Made by a program: the position numbers and the translations under genes
The notes under the pieces: model-generated
The model's database searches: none
The model's input: the letters and a program-made list of their open reading frames with translations, nothing else
What the model was told of the DNA's origin: nothing
From: Microbacterium sp. CFH 31415
GTDB lineage: Bacteria; Actinomycetota; Actinomycetes; Actinomycetales; Microbacteriaceae
NCBI RefSeq assembly: GCF_022538185.1
Contig: NZ_JAKYXC010000009.1
Location: 186,001 to 250,000, forward strand
Direction of reading: 5' to 3'
Length of the DNA: 64,000 bases
Shown: piece after piece, positions 25,798-34,388 of the stretch
How positions within the stretch are numbered: position 1 is the stretch's first letter
How the letters are laid out: each line of letters starts with the position of its first letter

Positions 25798-26750
25798 GCG
25801 TTCGCGTGCTCGTCACCGGCGGAGCTGGCTTCCTCGGATCCAACGTCGCCGCCGCCCTCGTGGCGCACCCCGAGGTCGAGCTCGTCGTCGCCGGCGATGT
25901 GCGCCGGCCGGAGCATCCGCTGGAGGGAGTCGTCTACGACGACTGCGACGTCGCCCGGGCGTCGGGCCTCGTGCCGTCGCTGGAGCGCCACGGCATCGAC
26001 GTCGTCGTGCACCTCGCGGCGATCGTGAACCCGGGTCGTGACCACGACCTCGAATACCGCGTGGACGTCGAAGGATCGCAGCACGTGCTCGACGCATGCG
26101 TCGCGGCGGGCGTTCGCCGCATCGTCGTGTCGTCGTCGGGCGCGGCGTATGGCTACCACCGCGACAACCCGGAGTGGCTGCGTGAGACCGACGCGATCCG
26201 CGGCAACGACGAGTTCCCTTACTCGAAGCACAAGCGCCTGGTCGAGGAGATGCTCGCCGAGCGCCGGCGCACCGCTCCCGAGCTCGAGCAGGTCGTGTTC
26301 CGCATCGGCACGATCCTCGGCCCGACCGTGCAGAACCAGATCACGGCCCTCTGGGACGGCCCGCGCGTCCTCGCGGTGCGCGGCTCGGACTCGCCCTTCG
26401 TGTTCGTGTGGGTCGACGACGTCGCCGCCGCGATGGCCCGCGCCGCGACGGACGGTCCCCCCGGCATCTACAACATCGCCGGCGACGGGAAGCTCACCGT
26501 GCACGAGATCGCCCGGCGACTCGGCAAGCCGCTGCTCACCGTGCCGGCGGGCGTCCTCGCCTTCGCGCTGCGCGTGGGACGGATGCTGCGCCTCACCGTC
26601 CACGGACCCGAGCAGGTCGGCTTCCTCCGCTACCGCCCGGTGCTCGCCAACGAAGCGCTCAAGCGCGACTTCGGCTTCACCCCGAAGAAGACTTCGGCCG
26701 AGGCCTTCGAGGCCTACCTCGAGTCCCACCCCGGCGTCGCGCGGCGCTGA
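25794..26750 (+). CDS. NAD-dependent epimerase/dehydratase (extended SDR)
   Basis: A 318-aa extended short-chain dehydrogenase. It has the dinucleotide motif VTGGAGFLGSN, the LAAIVNPG strand, the catalytic VSSSGAAYG and a YxxxK (YSKHK) pair, then a substrate domain. It is similar to NAD-dependent epimerase or 3-beta-hydroxysteroid-dehydrogenase-like proteins. GTG start overlapping the symporter stop. In this context it may oxidise or reduce the compound handled by the FMO and carrier; that is inference. Confidence 0.9.
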   Translation: MSVRVLVTGGAGFLGSNVAAALVAHPEVELVVAGDVRRPEHPLEGVVYDDCDVARASGLVPSLERHGIDVVVHLAAIVNPGRDHDLEYRVDVEGSQHVLDACVAAGVRRIVVSSSGAAYGYHRDNPEWLRETDAIRGNDEFPYSKHKRLVEEMLAERRRTAPELEQVVFRIGTILGPTVQNQITALWDGPRVLAVRGSDSPFVFVWVDDVAAAMARAATDGPPGIYNIAGDGKLTVHEIARRLGKPLLTVPAGVLAFALRVGRMLRLTVHGPEQVGFLRYRPVLANEALKRDFGFTPKKTSAEAFEAYLESHPGVARR

Positions 26751-26831
26751 GCCGCGGGCCGTCCGCTGAGCCGGGCGAGCCGTGCGCTCGTCGGAGACGC
26801 TGGGCCGCGGCATCCGTCCCCTCCCCCGTTG

Positions 26832-26908
26832 CCCAGAACAGGACATCTGGCGGAGACAGGACGATTCCCGGCGAATCGTCCTGCGTACGCCGGATCACCT
26901 GTTCTCGG
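26832..26908. repeat. 77-bp hairpin element, copy 2
   Basis: Starts CCCAGAACAGG and ends CCTGTTCTCGG, with inner arms around CAGGACGATTC and GAATCGTCCTG flanking a CCGGC loop, and ATCTGGCG paired with CGCCGGAT. Flanking CGGCATCCG and CGGATGCCG extend the potential stem outside the 77 bp. Confidence 0.85.
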
Positions 26909-27006
26909 TCAGTGGGGAGCGGATGCCGCAGGGCGTGGCGAGGCGGGGATAGAGCCGTGCGCCCGTGGTAGACGCTGGGCCGCGGCATCCGTCCCCTCCC
27001 CGGTTA

Positions 27007-27083
27007 TCCAGATCAGGAGATCTGGCGGAGACAGGACGATCCCCGGCGGATCATCCTGTGTACGCCAGATCACCTGTTCTCGG
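27007..27083. repeat. 77-bp hairpin element, copy 3
   Basis: Same length and layout as the other copies; starts TCCAGATCAGG and ends CCTGTTCTCGG. The GATCTGGCG/CGCCAGATC arms are perfect here. Base changes relative to copy 2 partly compensate in the inner stem (GACGATC opposite GATCATC). Confidence 0.85.
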
Positions 27084-27182
27084 TGAGTGAGGAGCGGATG
27101 CCGCAGCCGCAGGGCGTGGCGCAGCGACCGGCGAGTCTCCCCGACCTAGTCCCCGAAGCCCTCGGCCCGCGGGTCAGGGAAG

Positions 27183-28298
27183 CTAGTCCCCGAAGCCCTC
27201 GGCGATGAGCTCGATGAGCTCCTCGCGCTCCTCGACCGGCAGGAACGCGCCGGCGGCCGCGTTGAGCTGGAACGATTCGAGGTCGTCGAGGCCGTAGTCG
27301 AAGGTCTCCGCCAGCAGGGCCAGCTCGCGTGTGAGCGAGGTGCGGCTCATCGTGCGGTTGTCGACGTTCACCGTCACGGAGAACCCGAGCTGATAGAGAA
27401 GGTCGAAGGGGTGGTCCTCCATCGTCGTGCCCCACGCCGAGATCGCGCCGGTCTGCAGGTTCGACGACGGCGAGAGCTCGAGGGTGATCTCGCGATCGCG
27501 CACCCAGCGGGCCAGATCGCCGAACTGCACGAGCACCTCTTCACCGGCCCGCGAGACGACCTCGAGGTCCTCGGCGATGCGCACGCCGTGACCGAGGCGC
27601 AGGGCCCGACCGTCGAGCAGCGCCGAGCGGATCGAGTCGAGCCCGGCGGCCTCACCGGCGTGCACGGTCGACGGGAAGAACTGCGACGCGAGGTAGTCGA
27701 ACGCCTCGCGGTGGTTCGAGGCGGGGAAGCCGTCCTCGGGTCCGGCGATGTCGAAGCCGACGGCGCCGCGCGTGCGCCAGTCGACGGCGAGCTTGGCGAT
27801 CTCGAGCGACCGGTCGGTGTGGCGCATCGCCGTGATGAGCTGGCCGACGCGGATGTCGCGACCCGCGCGCTCCGCGGCGTCCTCACCCTCTTCGATCCCC
27901 TCCTGCACGGCAGCGACCACCTCGTCGAGCGACAGTCCGCGCGACAGATGCTGCTCGGGCGCCCAGCGCACCTCGCCGTAGATCACGCCGTCGGCGGCGA
28001 GATCCTCGACGAACTCGCGCGCGACGCGCGTGAGCCCCTCGCGGGTCTGCATCACGGCCGTGGTGAGGTCGAAGGTCTTGAGGTACTCGACCAGCGATCC
28101 GGAGTCGCTCTTCTCGGCGAACCAGTCCGCGAGATCGTCGGGGTCGGACTCGGGTACCTCGACCCCGGCCGCATCGGCGAGCTCGATGATCGTCGCCGGC
28201 CGGACACCGCCGTCGAGGTGGTCGTGCAGCGAGACCTTGGGCAGGTCGCGGATCGAGGCTCCGTCGAGGAGGGCATCTCCGTGCTGGTCGATGGGCAT
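27183..28298 (-). CDS. add: Adenosine deaminase
   Basis: A 371-aa TIM-barrel amidohydrolase that deaminates adenosine or deoxyadenosine to inosine. It has the metal ligands His25/His27 in SLHDHLDGG, GEVRWAPEQH, the catalytic HAGEAAG, the base-site LGHGVRIAED, and SPSSNLQTGA and VNVDNRTMS. The start is the ATG at 28298, preceded by GAGGAGA. It is the last gene of the nucleoside operon and faces the FMO-carrier-SDR operon across the hairpin repeats. Confidence 0.95.
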   Translation of the reverse strand: MPIDQHGDALLDGASIRDLPKVSLHDHLDGGVRPATIIELADAAGVEVPESDPDDLADWFAEKSDSGSLVEYLKTFDLTTAVMQTREGLTRVAREFVEDLAADGVIYGEVRWAPEQHLSRGLSLDEVVAAVQEGIEEGEDAAERAGRDIRVGQLITAMRHTDRSLEIAKLAVDWRTRGAVGFDIAGPEDGFPASNHREAFDYLASQFFPSTVHAGEAAGLDSIRSALLDGRALRLGHGVRIAEDLEVVSRAGEEVLVQFGDLARWVRDREITLELSPSSNLQTGAISAWGTTMEDHPFDLLYQLGFSVTVNVDNRTMSRTSLTRELALLAETFDYGLDDLESFQLNAAAGAFLPVEEREELIELIAEGFGD

Positions 28299-28353
28299 GT
28301 GCGTCTCCTCGGGACTGGGCGGCTGGGTTGGGCGTCGGGGCGGATGCCTCGGC

Positions 28354-29646
28354 TCAGGCGGTGATGCGCTCGAGCACGAGCGGGGTCGCGGCCGGGGCTT
28401 CGGCGCCCACCTGCCACGCGCCGTCGAGCGCGTCGAGCGCCCGCTCGAACCTGGTGTCGTCGTGGCCCAGCAGCGTGAACAGCGGCTGGCCGACGGCCAC
28501 GGCGTCGCCCGGCTTGACGTGCAGGTCGATGCCGGCTGCGTGCATGACCGGGTCCTCGGCCCGCGCGCGGCCGGCGCCGAGGCGCCAGGCGGCGATCCCG
28601 AAGGGCAGCGCATGCATCTCGGTGACGAACCCGGCCTCGGAGGCGGTGACGGTGTGCGTGTCGGCCGGCGCGGGGAGCGCGGCATCCGGGTCCCCATCCT
28701 GCGCACGGATCATCCGGCGCCAGACATCCATCGCACGGCCGTCCTTCAGCGCGGCCTCGACGTCGGCGTCGGGCTGGCCCGCGAGCGCGAGCATCTCCCG
28801 CGCGAGCGCCACGGTGAGTTCGACGACATCGGCCGGTCCGCCGCCGGCGAGCACCTCCACCGACTCGCGCACCTCGTTCGCATTGCCGATCGCGAGGCCG
28901 AGTGGAGTGTTCATGTCGGTGAGCAGCGCGGTGGTGGCCACGCCCGAGTCGGTGCCCAGGGCCACCATCGTGCGGGCGAGCTCGCGCGCCTTGTCGACGT
29001 CACGCATGAAGGCGCCGGAGCCGAACTTCACGTCGAGCACGAGCGAGTCGGTGCCCTCGGCGATCTTCTTCGACATGATGCTCGACGCGATCAGCGGGAT
29101 CGCCTCCACGGTGCCGGTCACGTCGCGCAGCGCGTAGAGCTTCTTGTCGGCGGGGGCGAGGCCAGATCCGGCGGCGCAGATGACGGCGCCGACGTCGCGC
29201 AGCTGTGCGAACAGCTCGTCGTTCGAAAGGGCGGCCGTCCAGCCGGGGATGGACTCGAGCTTGTCGAGCGTGCCGCCGGTGTGGCCGAGGCCGCGGCCCG
29301 AGAGCTGCGGCACGGCGACGCCGAAGGCTGCGACGAGCGGCGCGAGAGGCAGCGTGATCTTGTCGCCGACTCCGCCGGTGGAGTGCTTGTCGACCGTGGG
29401 CTTGCCGAGTCCGGCGAAGCTCATGCGCTCGCCCGAGGCGATCATCGCGTCGGTCATGACGCGGATCTCCTCGCGCGTCATGCCGTTGAGGAGCACCGCC
29501 ATCGCGAACGAGGCCATCTGCGAGTCGGCTACGTAGCCGCGGGTGTAGGCATCGACCATCCATCGCAGCGCGTCGCCGGGGACTGCTCCGCCGTCGCGCT
29601 TGGCCCGGATGACGTCGACGGCGTCGAACGGCTCCACCGTGCTCAT
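28354..29646 (-). CDS. deoA: Thymidine/pyrimidine-nucleoside phosphorylase
   Basis: A 430-aa family-II nucleoside phosphorylase. The signature LSGRGLGHTGGTLDKLESIPG is clear, as is the phosphate/substrate motif KHSTGGVGDKITL near residue 85. It splits thymidine (or uridine) with phosphate to the base and (deoxy)ribose-1-phosphate. Its start overlaps the stop of cdd (ATGA), and add follows 55 bp downstream. Confidence 0.95.
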   Translation of the reverse strand: MSTVEPFDAVDVIRAKRDGGAVPGDALRWMVDAYTRGYVADSQMASFAMAVLLNGMTREEIRVMTDAMIASGERMSFAGLGKPTVDKHSTGGVGDKITLPLAPLVAAFGVAVPQLSGRGLGHTGGTLDKLESIPGWTAALSNDELFAQLRDVGAVICAAGSGLAPADKKLYALRDVTGTVEAIPLIASSIMSKKIAEGTDSLVLDVKFGSGAFMRDVDKARELARTMVALGTDSGVATTALLTDMNTPLGLAIGNANEVRESVEVLAGGGPADVVELTVALAREMLALAGQPDADVEAALKDGRAMDVWRRMIRAQDGDPDAALPAPADTHTVTASEAGFVTEMHALPFGIAAWRLGAGRARAEDPVMHAAGIDLHVKPGDAVAVGQPLFTLLGHDDTRFERALDALDGAWQVGAEAPAATPLVLERITA

Positions 29647-30044
29647 CGCGCGGCCTCCTCCAGATCGCGCGGTCCGAACGCGTCGGGCAGCACCTCATCG
29701 ATCGTGCGGATGCCCGACACCGTCTCGAGCAGCATCCCGGGGATCGCGAACTCGTACAGCAGCTGACGGCACCGCCCGCACGGCATGATCGTGTGGCCTT
29801 CGCCGTTCACGCACACGAACGCGACGAGGCTGCCTCCGCCCGACATCGCGAGCTCGCTCACGAGCCCGCACTCGGCGCACAGCGTCACGCCGTACGACGC
29901 GTTCTCCACGTTGCACCCGGTCACGATGCGCCCGTCGGTCACCAGCGCGGCGGCGCCCACCTTGTAGCGCGAGTACGGCGCGTAGGCGCGCTTCATGGCG
30001 TCGGTCGCGGCCGCCCGCAGCTCATCCCAGTCGATGTCGGTCAC
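29643..30044 (-). CDS. cdd: Cytidine deaminase
   Basis: A 133-aa tetrameric-type cytidine deaminase. Zinc ligands are C56 in TLCAECG (with catalytic E58) and C89/C92 in PCGRCRQ; CNVENASYG binds ribose. It converts cytidine and deoxycytidine to uridine forms, which the next gene can phosphorolyse. GTG start with GAAAGG upstream. It lies between the ABC permeases and deoA. Confidence 0.96.
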   Translation of the reverse strand: MTDIDWDELRAAATDAMKRAYAPYSRYKVGAAALVTDGRIVTGCNVENASYGVTLCAECGLVSELAMSGGGSLVAFVCVNGEGHTIMPCGRCRQLLYEFAIPGMLLETVSGIRTIDEVLPDAFGPRDLEEAAR

Positions 30045-30097
30045 GCACGGCCTTTCTCTACAGCGGTATCAGGAGGGTCGGATGCCTGCATCCTCGG

Positions 30098-31384
30098 TCA
30101 GCCCTTGATGTAGGGCTTGCCCGCCGCAGCGGGCCCGCGGATCTGCCCGGCGAATCCGGCCACCGCGATGATGGTCACCAGGTACGGCAGCATCAGCATG
30201 AACTCGCTCGGGATCGGCGTCTTGAGCACCGTGAGCAGGTTCTGCAGGTTCGTCGCGAATCCGAAGAGGAGCGCCGCGAGGGTGGCCCGGATCGGATCCC
30301 AGCGACCGAAGATGACGGCGGCGAGGGCGATGAAGCCGAGTCCGGCGGTCATCTCCTTCGTGAACTGGCCGACCGACACGAGGGTGAAGAACGCGCCGCC
30401 GATGCCGGCGATCGCACCCGCGAGCGAGACGTTCCAGAACCGGCTCGTGTTCACCTTGATGCCGACGGTGTCGGCGGCCTGCGGGTGCTCGCCGACCGCA
30501 CGGAGACGCAGGCCCCACCGGGTGCGGTAGAGGCCCCATGCCACCACACCGACCGTGATGTACATCAGGTAGACGATGAACGTCTGGTTGAACAGCACGG
30601 GTCCGATGATCGGGATGTCGCCCAGGAGCGGGATCTCCATGCGCGTGAACCGGATCGGACGGTTCAGCGTCGCCTCGTTCGGCACGAGCAGGGCCCCGTA
30701 GAGGAACCCGGTGAGTCCGGTGACGAGCACGTTGAGCACCACACCGACGATCACCTGGTCGACCAGATACTTGATCGAGAAGGCGGCGAGCACGAACGCC
30801 ACCAGCACACCGCCGACCATCGCACCGAGGAGGCCGACGAACGGGTTGCCCGTGATGCTCGAGATCAGTGCGGCGCTGAACGCGCCGAGAAGGAACTGAC
30901 CCTCGATCGCGACGTTGACCACGCCGACCCGCTCGCCGATGACACCGCCCAGCGCGCCGAAGATCAACGGGACCGAGAGCGACACGGCGCCGAACAGCAG
31001 GCCGGTGACGGGCACGAGCCCCCCGGCGGCCGCCCAGGTGAGGAAGGCGAAGATCGCCAGGACGCCGTAGACGATCGGCAGCCACACGCCCGTCCGACGG
31101 TAGGACCAGGCGTTCCAGACGGCCCACAGCGTGAGCAGCACGAGCACCACCAGCACTCCCCAGCTGGTGGCGGCCGTCGGCACGCTGACGTTGGGGATCT
31201 CCAGCGACGAGGACCGGTCGCTGAGGCGGAAGGTGCTCAGGCCGTCGCGCGGCACGAGGAGGAACAGCAGGAACAGCAGGACCGTGGTGATGCCGAGGCT
31301 GATGGCCATCTTCCAGTGGCGCACCTTGACGGTCGCGAGCTGGATCGTGCCGTCGGCAGCGGTGGCGGGGGCGAGCGTGGTCAT
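30098..31384 (-). CDS. Nucleoside-type ABC permease 2
   Basis: A 428-aa BPD_transp_2 permease with about ten membrane segments and the conserved GALGGVIGERVGVVNVAIEG and GEHPQAADTVGIKV motifs. The first ~45 residues precede the first long hydrophobic run. It pairs with the permease encoded immediately upstream, whose stop overlaps its ATG. With the ATPase and BMP lipoprotein it forms an ABC importer of the RnsABCD/YufNOPQ type; the downstream salvage genes support nucleosides as the substrate. Confidence 0.92.
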   Translation of the reverse strand: MTTLAPATAADGTIQLATVKVRHWKMAISLGITTVLLFLLFLLVPRDGLSTFRLSDRSSSLEIPNVSVPTAATSWGVLVVLVLLTLWAVWNAWSYRRTGVWLPIVYGVLAIFAFLTWAAAGGLVPVTGLLFGAVSLSVPLIFGALGGVIGERVGVVNVAIEGQFLLGAFSAALISSITGNPFVGLLGAMVGGVLVAFVLAAFSIKYLVDQVIVGVVLNVLVTGLTGFLYGALLVPNEATLNRPIRFTRMEIPLLGDIPIIGPVLFNQTFIVYLMYITVGVVAWGLYRTRWGLRLRAVGEHPQAADTVGIKVNTSRFWNVSLAGAIAGIGGAFFTLVSVGQFTKEMTAGLGFIALAAVIFGRWDPIRATLAALLFGFATNLQNLLTVLKTPIPSEFMLMLPYLVTIIAVAGFAGQIRGPAAAGKPYIKG

Positions 31385-32772
31385 GCGGCCACCGCCTTCT
31401 TCGCAGCCTTGGCTCTCGCCTTGGCGGCCTTCTCGGCGTCGGTCTTCGGCAGGAAGAAGATCGCGCGCACCAGCGGCGGGGCCGCGATGAAGAGCACGAT
31501 GAGCGACTGCACGACGAGGACGATGTCGACGGGGATGCCCTGCGAGGCCTGCATGGTGAACGAACCCGCCTTCAGGGCGCCGAAGAGGATGCCGGCGGCG
31601 AAGACGCCCCACGCGCGACTGCGGCCGAGGAGAGCGACGGTGATGGCATCGAACCCGATGCCGGCATCGATGAACCCGTCGAAGCCGCTGACCACCGAGC
31701 CCTGGATCTGGTTCATGGCGGCCAGACCCGCGAGGCCTCCGGCGAAGAGCATCGCGTAGATGTACATGCGCTGCACCGAGATGCCGGCCGCGCGCGCCGC
31801 GTGGGGGTTCTCACCCACGGCACGCAGGCGGAAGCCGAGGCTGGAGCGCTCGACGAGCCACCACACGAACACCGTCGCGGCGATGACGATGAGGAAGCCC
31901 CAGTCGAGCAGGGGGAAGCGCGGCCCGAAGAGGTCGGGGAACTGCGCAGTGGGCGGCGTCGGATCCGAGATCGGCTGATCCTCGGCGGCGCGCTGCAGCA
32001 GCCCGGGAGTGCGGACCATCCACGTCACCAGGTAGAACGCGACGTAGTTGAGCATGATCGTGAGGATCACCTCGTGCGCGCCGGTGCGGGCCTTCAGCAC
32101 GCCGACGATGCCACCCCAGATCGCACCACCCGCGATGCCGGCGGCCAGGGTGAGCGGGAGGTGGATGAACATCGGCAGGTCGAGGTTGAAGGTCACGAGA
32201 CCGGCCACCGCGGCGGCGATGAGCATCTGGCCGCGACCACCGATGTTGAACAGGCCGACGCGGAACGCGAGAGCCACACCGAGGCCGGCGGCGATGAGCG
32301 GCGCCGCGAAGCCGAGCGTGTTCGTGATGGGGCGGATCTGCGTCAGGAAGTCGGGGGCGCGCGGATTGAACACCGCGCCGCGGAACAGGGCCTCATAGCC
32401 GCCGTACACCGAGTTCCAGATCGCGATGAGCGTGTCGCCGGGGCGGGCGAAGAAGTAGGCGGATGCCGCGCGCACGTCCTCGTCGGTCACTGCCATGAGA
32501 ATGCCGCCGACGATCATCGCCGCGACGATCGCGAGGACGGTCGTCACCCAGTTGCTGCGCAGGAGGTCCTTGATGAACGCGTTCTGGCGCGGCGGCGGCG
32601 GGACCTCGCCGCCAGGCGTGGCGGGGGTCGCGGGCTCCGCGGGGGTTGCGGGCGCGGCAGCGGTGACCGGAGTCCCGGTCAGCGGGCCGGAGACCGGCGG
32701 AAGCTGCTCGGGCGGAAGCCCCCTGGTCGGGTCCGGCGCACCCGGCGTCGTCCCCTTGGCGTCGTCGTTCAC
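31381..32772 (-). CDS. Nucleoside-type ABC permease 1
   Basis: A 463-aa permease with a Pro/Ala-rich cytoplasmic N-terminus (~65 residues) and about ten membrane spans. The family motif region is FNIGGRGQMLIAAAVAG, followed by GENPHAARAAGI. Its GTG start overlaps the ATPase stop. Partner of the permease downstream in the same importer. Confidence 0.92.
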   Translation of the reverse strand: MNDDAKGTTPGAPDPTRGLPPEQLPPVSGPLTGTPVTAAAPATPAEPATPATPGGEVPPPPRQNAFIKDLLRSNWVTTVLAIVAAMIVGGILMAVTDEDVRAASAYFFARPGDTLIAIWNSVYGGYEALFRGAVFNPRAPDFLTQIRPITNTLGFAAPLIAAGLGVALAFRVGLFNIGGRGQMLIAAAVAGLVTFNLDLPMFIHLPLTLAAGIAGGAIWGGIVGVLKARTGAHEVILTIMLNYVAFYLVTWMVRTPGLLQRAAEDQPISDPTPPTAQFPDLFGPRFPLLDWGFLIVIAATVFVWWLVERSSLGFRLRAVGENPHAARAAGISVQRMYIYAMLFAGGLAGLAAMNQIQGSVVSGFDGFIDAGIGFDAITVALLGRSRAWGVFAAGILFGALKAGSFTMQASQGIPVDIVLVVQSLIVLFIAAPPLVRAIFFLPKTDAEKAAKARAKAAKKAVAA

Positions 32773-34289
32773 GCGGCTACCCCGTCTCCCGGCGTCTCGC
32801 CGGCCATCATCAGTCCCAGAACATCGCGCGGGGTGTCACCCGGTACGATTCCGACGATCGCGCCGCGGTACATCACGGCGATGCGGTCGGCGAGGGCGGC
32901 GACCTCGTCGAGTTCGGTCGACACCACGAGCACCGGCACCCCGGCGTCGCGCGTCTCGACGATGCGCGTGTGGATGAACTCGATGGAGCCCACGTCCACA
33001 CCGCGGGTCGGCTGGGCAGCCACCAGCAGCTTGAGGTCGCGGCTCATCTCGCGCGCGATCACCACCTTCTGCTGGTTGCCGCCCGAGAGCGTGCCGGCGG
33101 GCACGTCAGGACCCTGGGTGCGGATGTCGTATTCGGCGATGCGTGCCTGCGCGAACTCGTGCAGCACACCTCGCATGACGGTGCCGCCTCGCACGAACTC
33201 CGAGTCGCCCGAGCGGTCGAGGATCAGGTTCTCAGCAACCGTGAACCCGCCGACGAGACCGTCCTCGGTGCGGTCTTCGGGTACGAAGCCGACGCCTTCG
33301 TCGAGGATGCCGCGCACGCTCTTGCCGATGAGCTCGACGCCGTCGAGCGTGATCGAGCCGGAGGCACGGTCCGCGAGGCCGACGATGGCCTCCACAAGCT
33401 CGGTCTGACCGTTGCCCTGGACGCCGGCGAGGGCGACCACCTCACCGGGCTTGACGTCGAAGCTCACACTGTCGACGACGACCGCGCCGGCCGGCGTGAG
33501 CACGCGGAGGTCCTTGACCTCGAGGCCGCCGCCGTCGCTGACCTTCGGCGGTCCCTTGTGCACGGTCAGCTCGACCGCGCGTCCCACCATGAGAGACGCC
33601 AGCTCGGCGTTGGTGGCGGTGGGGGCCGCTTCGCCCACGACCTTGCCGAGCCGGATGACGGTGATGCGGTCGGCGACGGCGCGGACCTCACGAAGCTTGT
33701 GGGTGATGAAGACGATGGAAGTGCCCTCGTCGCGCAGCTGGCGCATGATCGCCATGAGCTCGTCGGTCTCCTGCGGCGTCAGCACCGCGGTCGGCTCGTC
33801 GAACACGAGCACCTTGGCGTCGCGCGAGAGAGCCTTGATGATCTCGACGCGCTGCTGGACGCCGACCGGCAGGTCGCCGACGATCGCGTCGGGGTCGACC
33901 TGGAAGCCGAAGCGCTGCGCGACGTCGCGCACGTGCTGGCGGGCCTTGGGCAGGTCGAGCGCGCCGAGGCCCTTGGTGTCCTCATGGCCGAGCATGACGT
34001 TCTCGGCGACAGTGAAGACGGGGATGAGCATGAAGTGCTGGTGCACCATGCCGATACCGGCGGCCATCGCATCACCGGGGCCCCGGAAGTGCTGCACGAC
34101 GTCGTCGAGGAGGATCTCCCCCTCATCGGCCTGGTACAGGCCGTAGAGGACGTTCATCAGTGTTGATTTGCCTGCGCCGTTCTCGCCCAGGAGGGCGTGG
34201 ATCTCTCCGGGCTGGACCACCAGATCGATGTGGTCGTTCGCGACGAGGGACCCGAAACGCTTCGTGATCCCACGGAGCTCGAGCTTCAT
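32769..34289 (-). CDS. Nucleoside-type ABC importer ATPase (two NBDs)
   Basis: A 506-aa protein with two ATPase domains, as in RbsA/YufO. Domain 1 has Walker A GENGAGKST, signature LPVGVQQRVEI and Walker B VLVFDEPTAVL. Domain 2 has a degenerate P-loop GVQGNGQTE and signature LSGGNQQKVVIAREM. The ATG is preceded by TAAGGT at 6 nt, so it probably has its own leaderless promoter after the bmp terminator. Confidence 0.94.
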   Translation of the reverse strand: MKLELRGITKRFGSLVANDHIDLVVQPGEIHALLGENGAGKSTLMNVLYGLYQADEGEILLDDVVQHFRGPGDAMAAGIGMVHQHFMLIPVFTVAENVMLGHEDTKGLGALDLPKARQHVRDVAQRFGFQVDPDAIVGDLPVGVQQRVEIIKALSRDAKVLVFDEPTAVLTPQETDELMAIMRQLRDEGTSIVFITHKLREVRAVADRITVIRLGKVVGEAAPTATNAELASLMVGRAVELTVHKGPPKVSDGGGLEVKDLRVLTPAGAVVVDSVSFDVKPGEVVALAGVQGNGQTELVEAIVGLADRASGSITLDGVELIGKSVRGILDEGVGFVPEDRTEDGLVGGFTVAENLILDRSGDSEFVRGGTVMRGVLHEFAQARIAEYDIRTQGPDVPAGTLSGGNQQKVVIAREMSRDLKLLVAAQPTRGVDVGSIEFIHTRIVETRDAGVPVLVVSTELDEVAALADRIAVMYRGAIVGIVPGDTPRDVLGLMMAGETPGDGVAA

Positions 34290-34295
34290 ATGTGC

Positions 34296-34301
34296 ACCTT
34301 A
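34296..34301 (-). promoter_or_regulatory. Leaderless-type -10 for the importer ATPase
   Basis: TAAGGT (minus strand), 6 nt (GCACAT), then the ATG at 34289. It lies just downstream of the bmp terminator. Confidence 0.5.
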
Positions 34302-34327
34302 TCCACTGTCTCCATCGGGCTGGAAGA

Positions 34328-34363
34328 ACCGCGGCCGGGTGGACTCATCCACCCGGCCGCGGT
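34328..34363 (-). terminator. Strong hairpin after the BMP lipoprotein gene
   Basis: A perfect 16-bp stem (ACCGCGGCCGGGTGGA / TCCACCCGGCCGCGGT) with a CTCA loop, 25 bp after the lipoprotein stop and before the ATPase gene. It would reduce read-through so the binding protein is made in excess. Confidence 0.75.
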
Positions 34364-34388
34364 CAGCAGTCGTTCGACTACGCCGAGA

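Larger units (their letters stand above)
26751..27182. other. 432-bp convergent intergenic region with tandem duplication
   Basis: No gene is evident. The region holds two ~175-bp tandem units (period measured from TGGGCCGCGGCATCC at 26801 and 26976). Each contains the CCGCGGCATCCGTCCCCTCC flank, a 77-bp hairpin element and a GGAGCGGATGCCGCAG flank. It separates the SDR gene (+) from add (-). Confidence 0.8.

Noticed and set aside
26843..26890. A tRNA T-arm-like look of CTGGCGGAGACAGG...GATTC in the 77-bp elements.
   Set aside because: The full tRNA fold (acceptor, anticodon and D arms) is absent; the symmetry is that of a single long hairpin.
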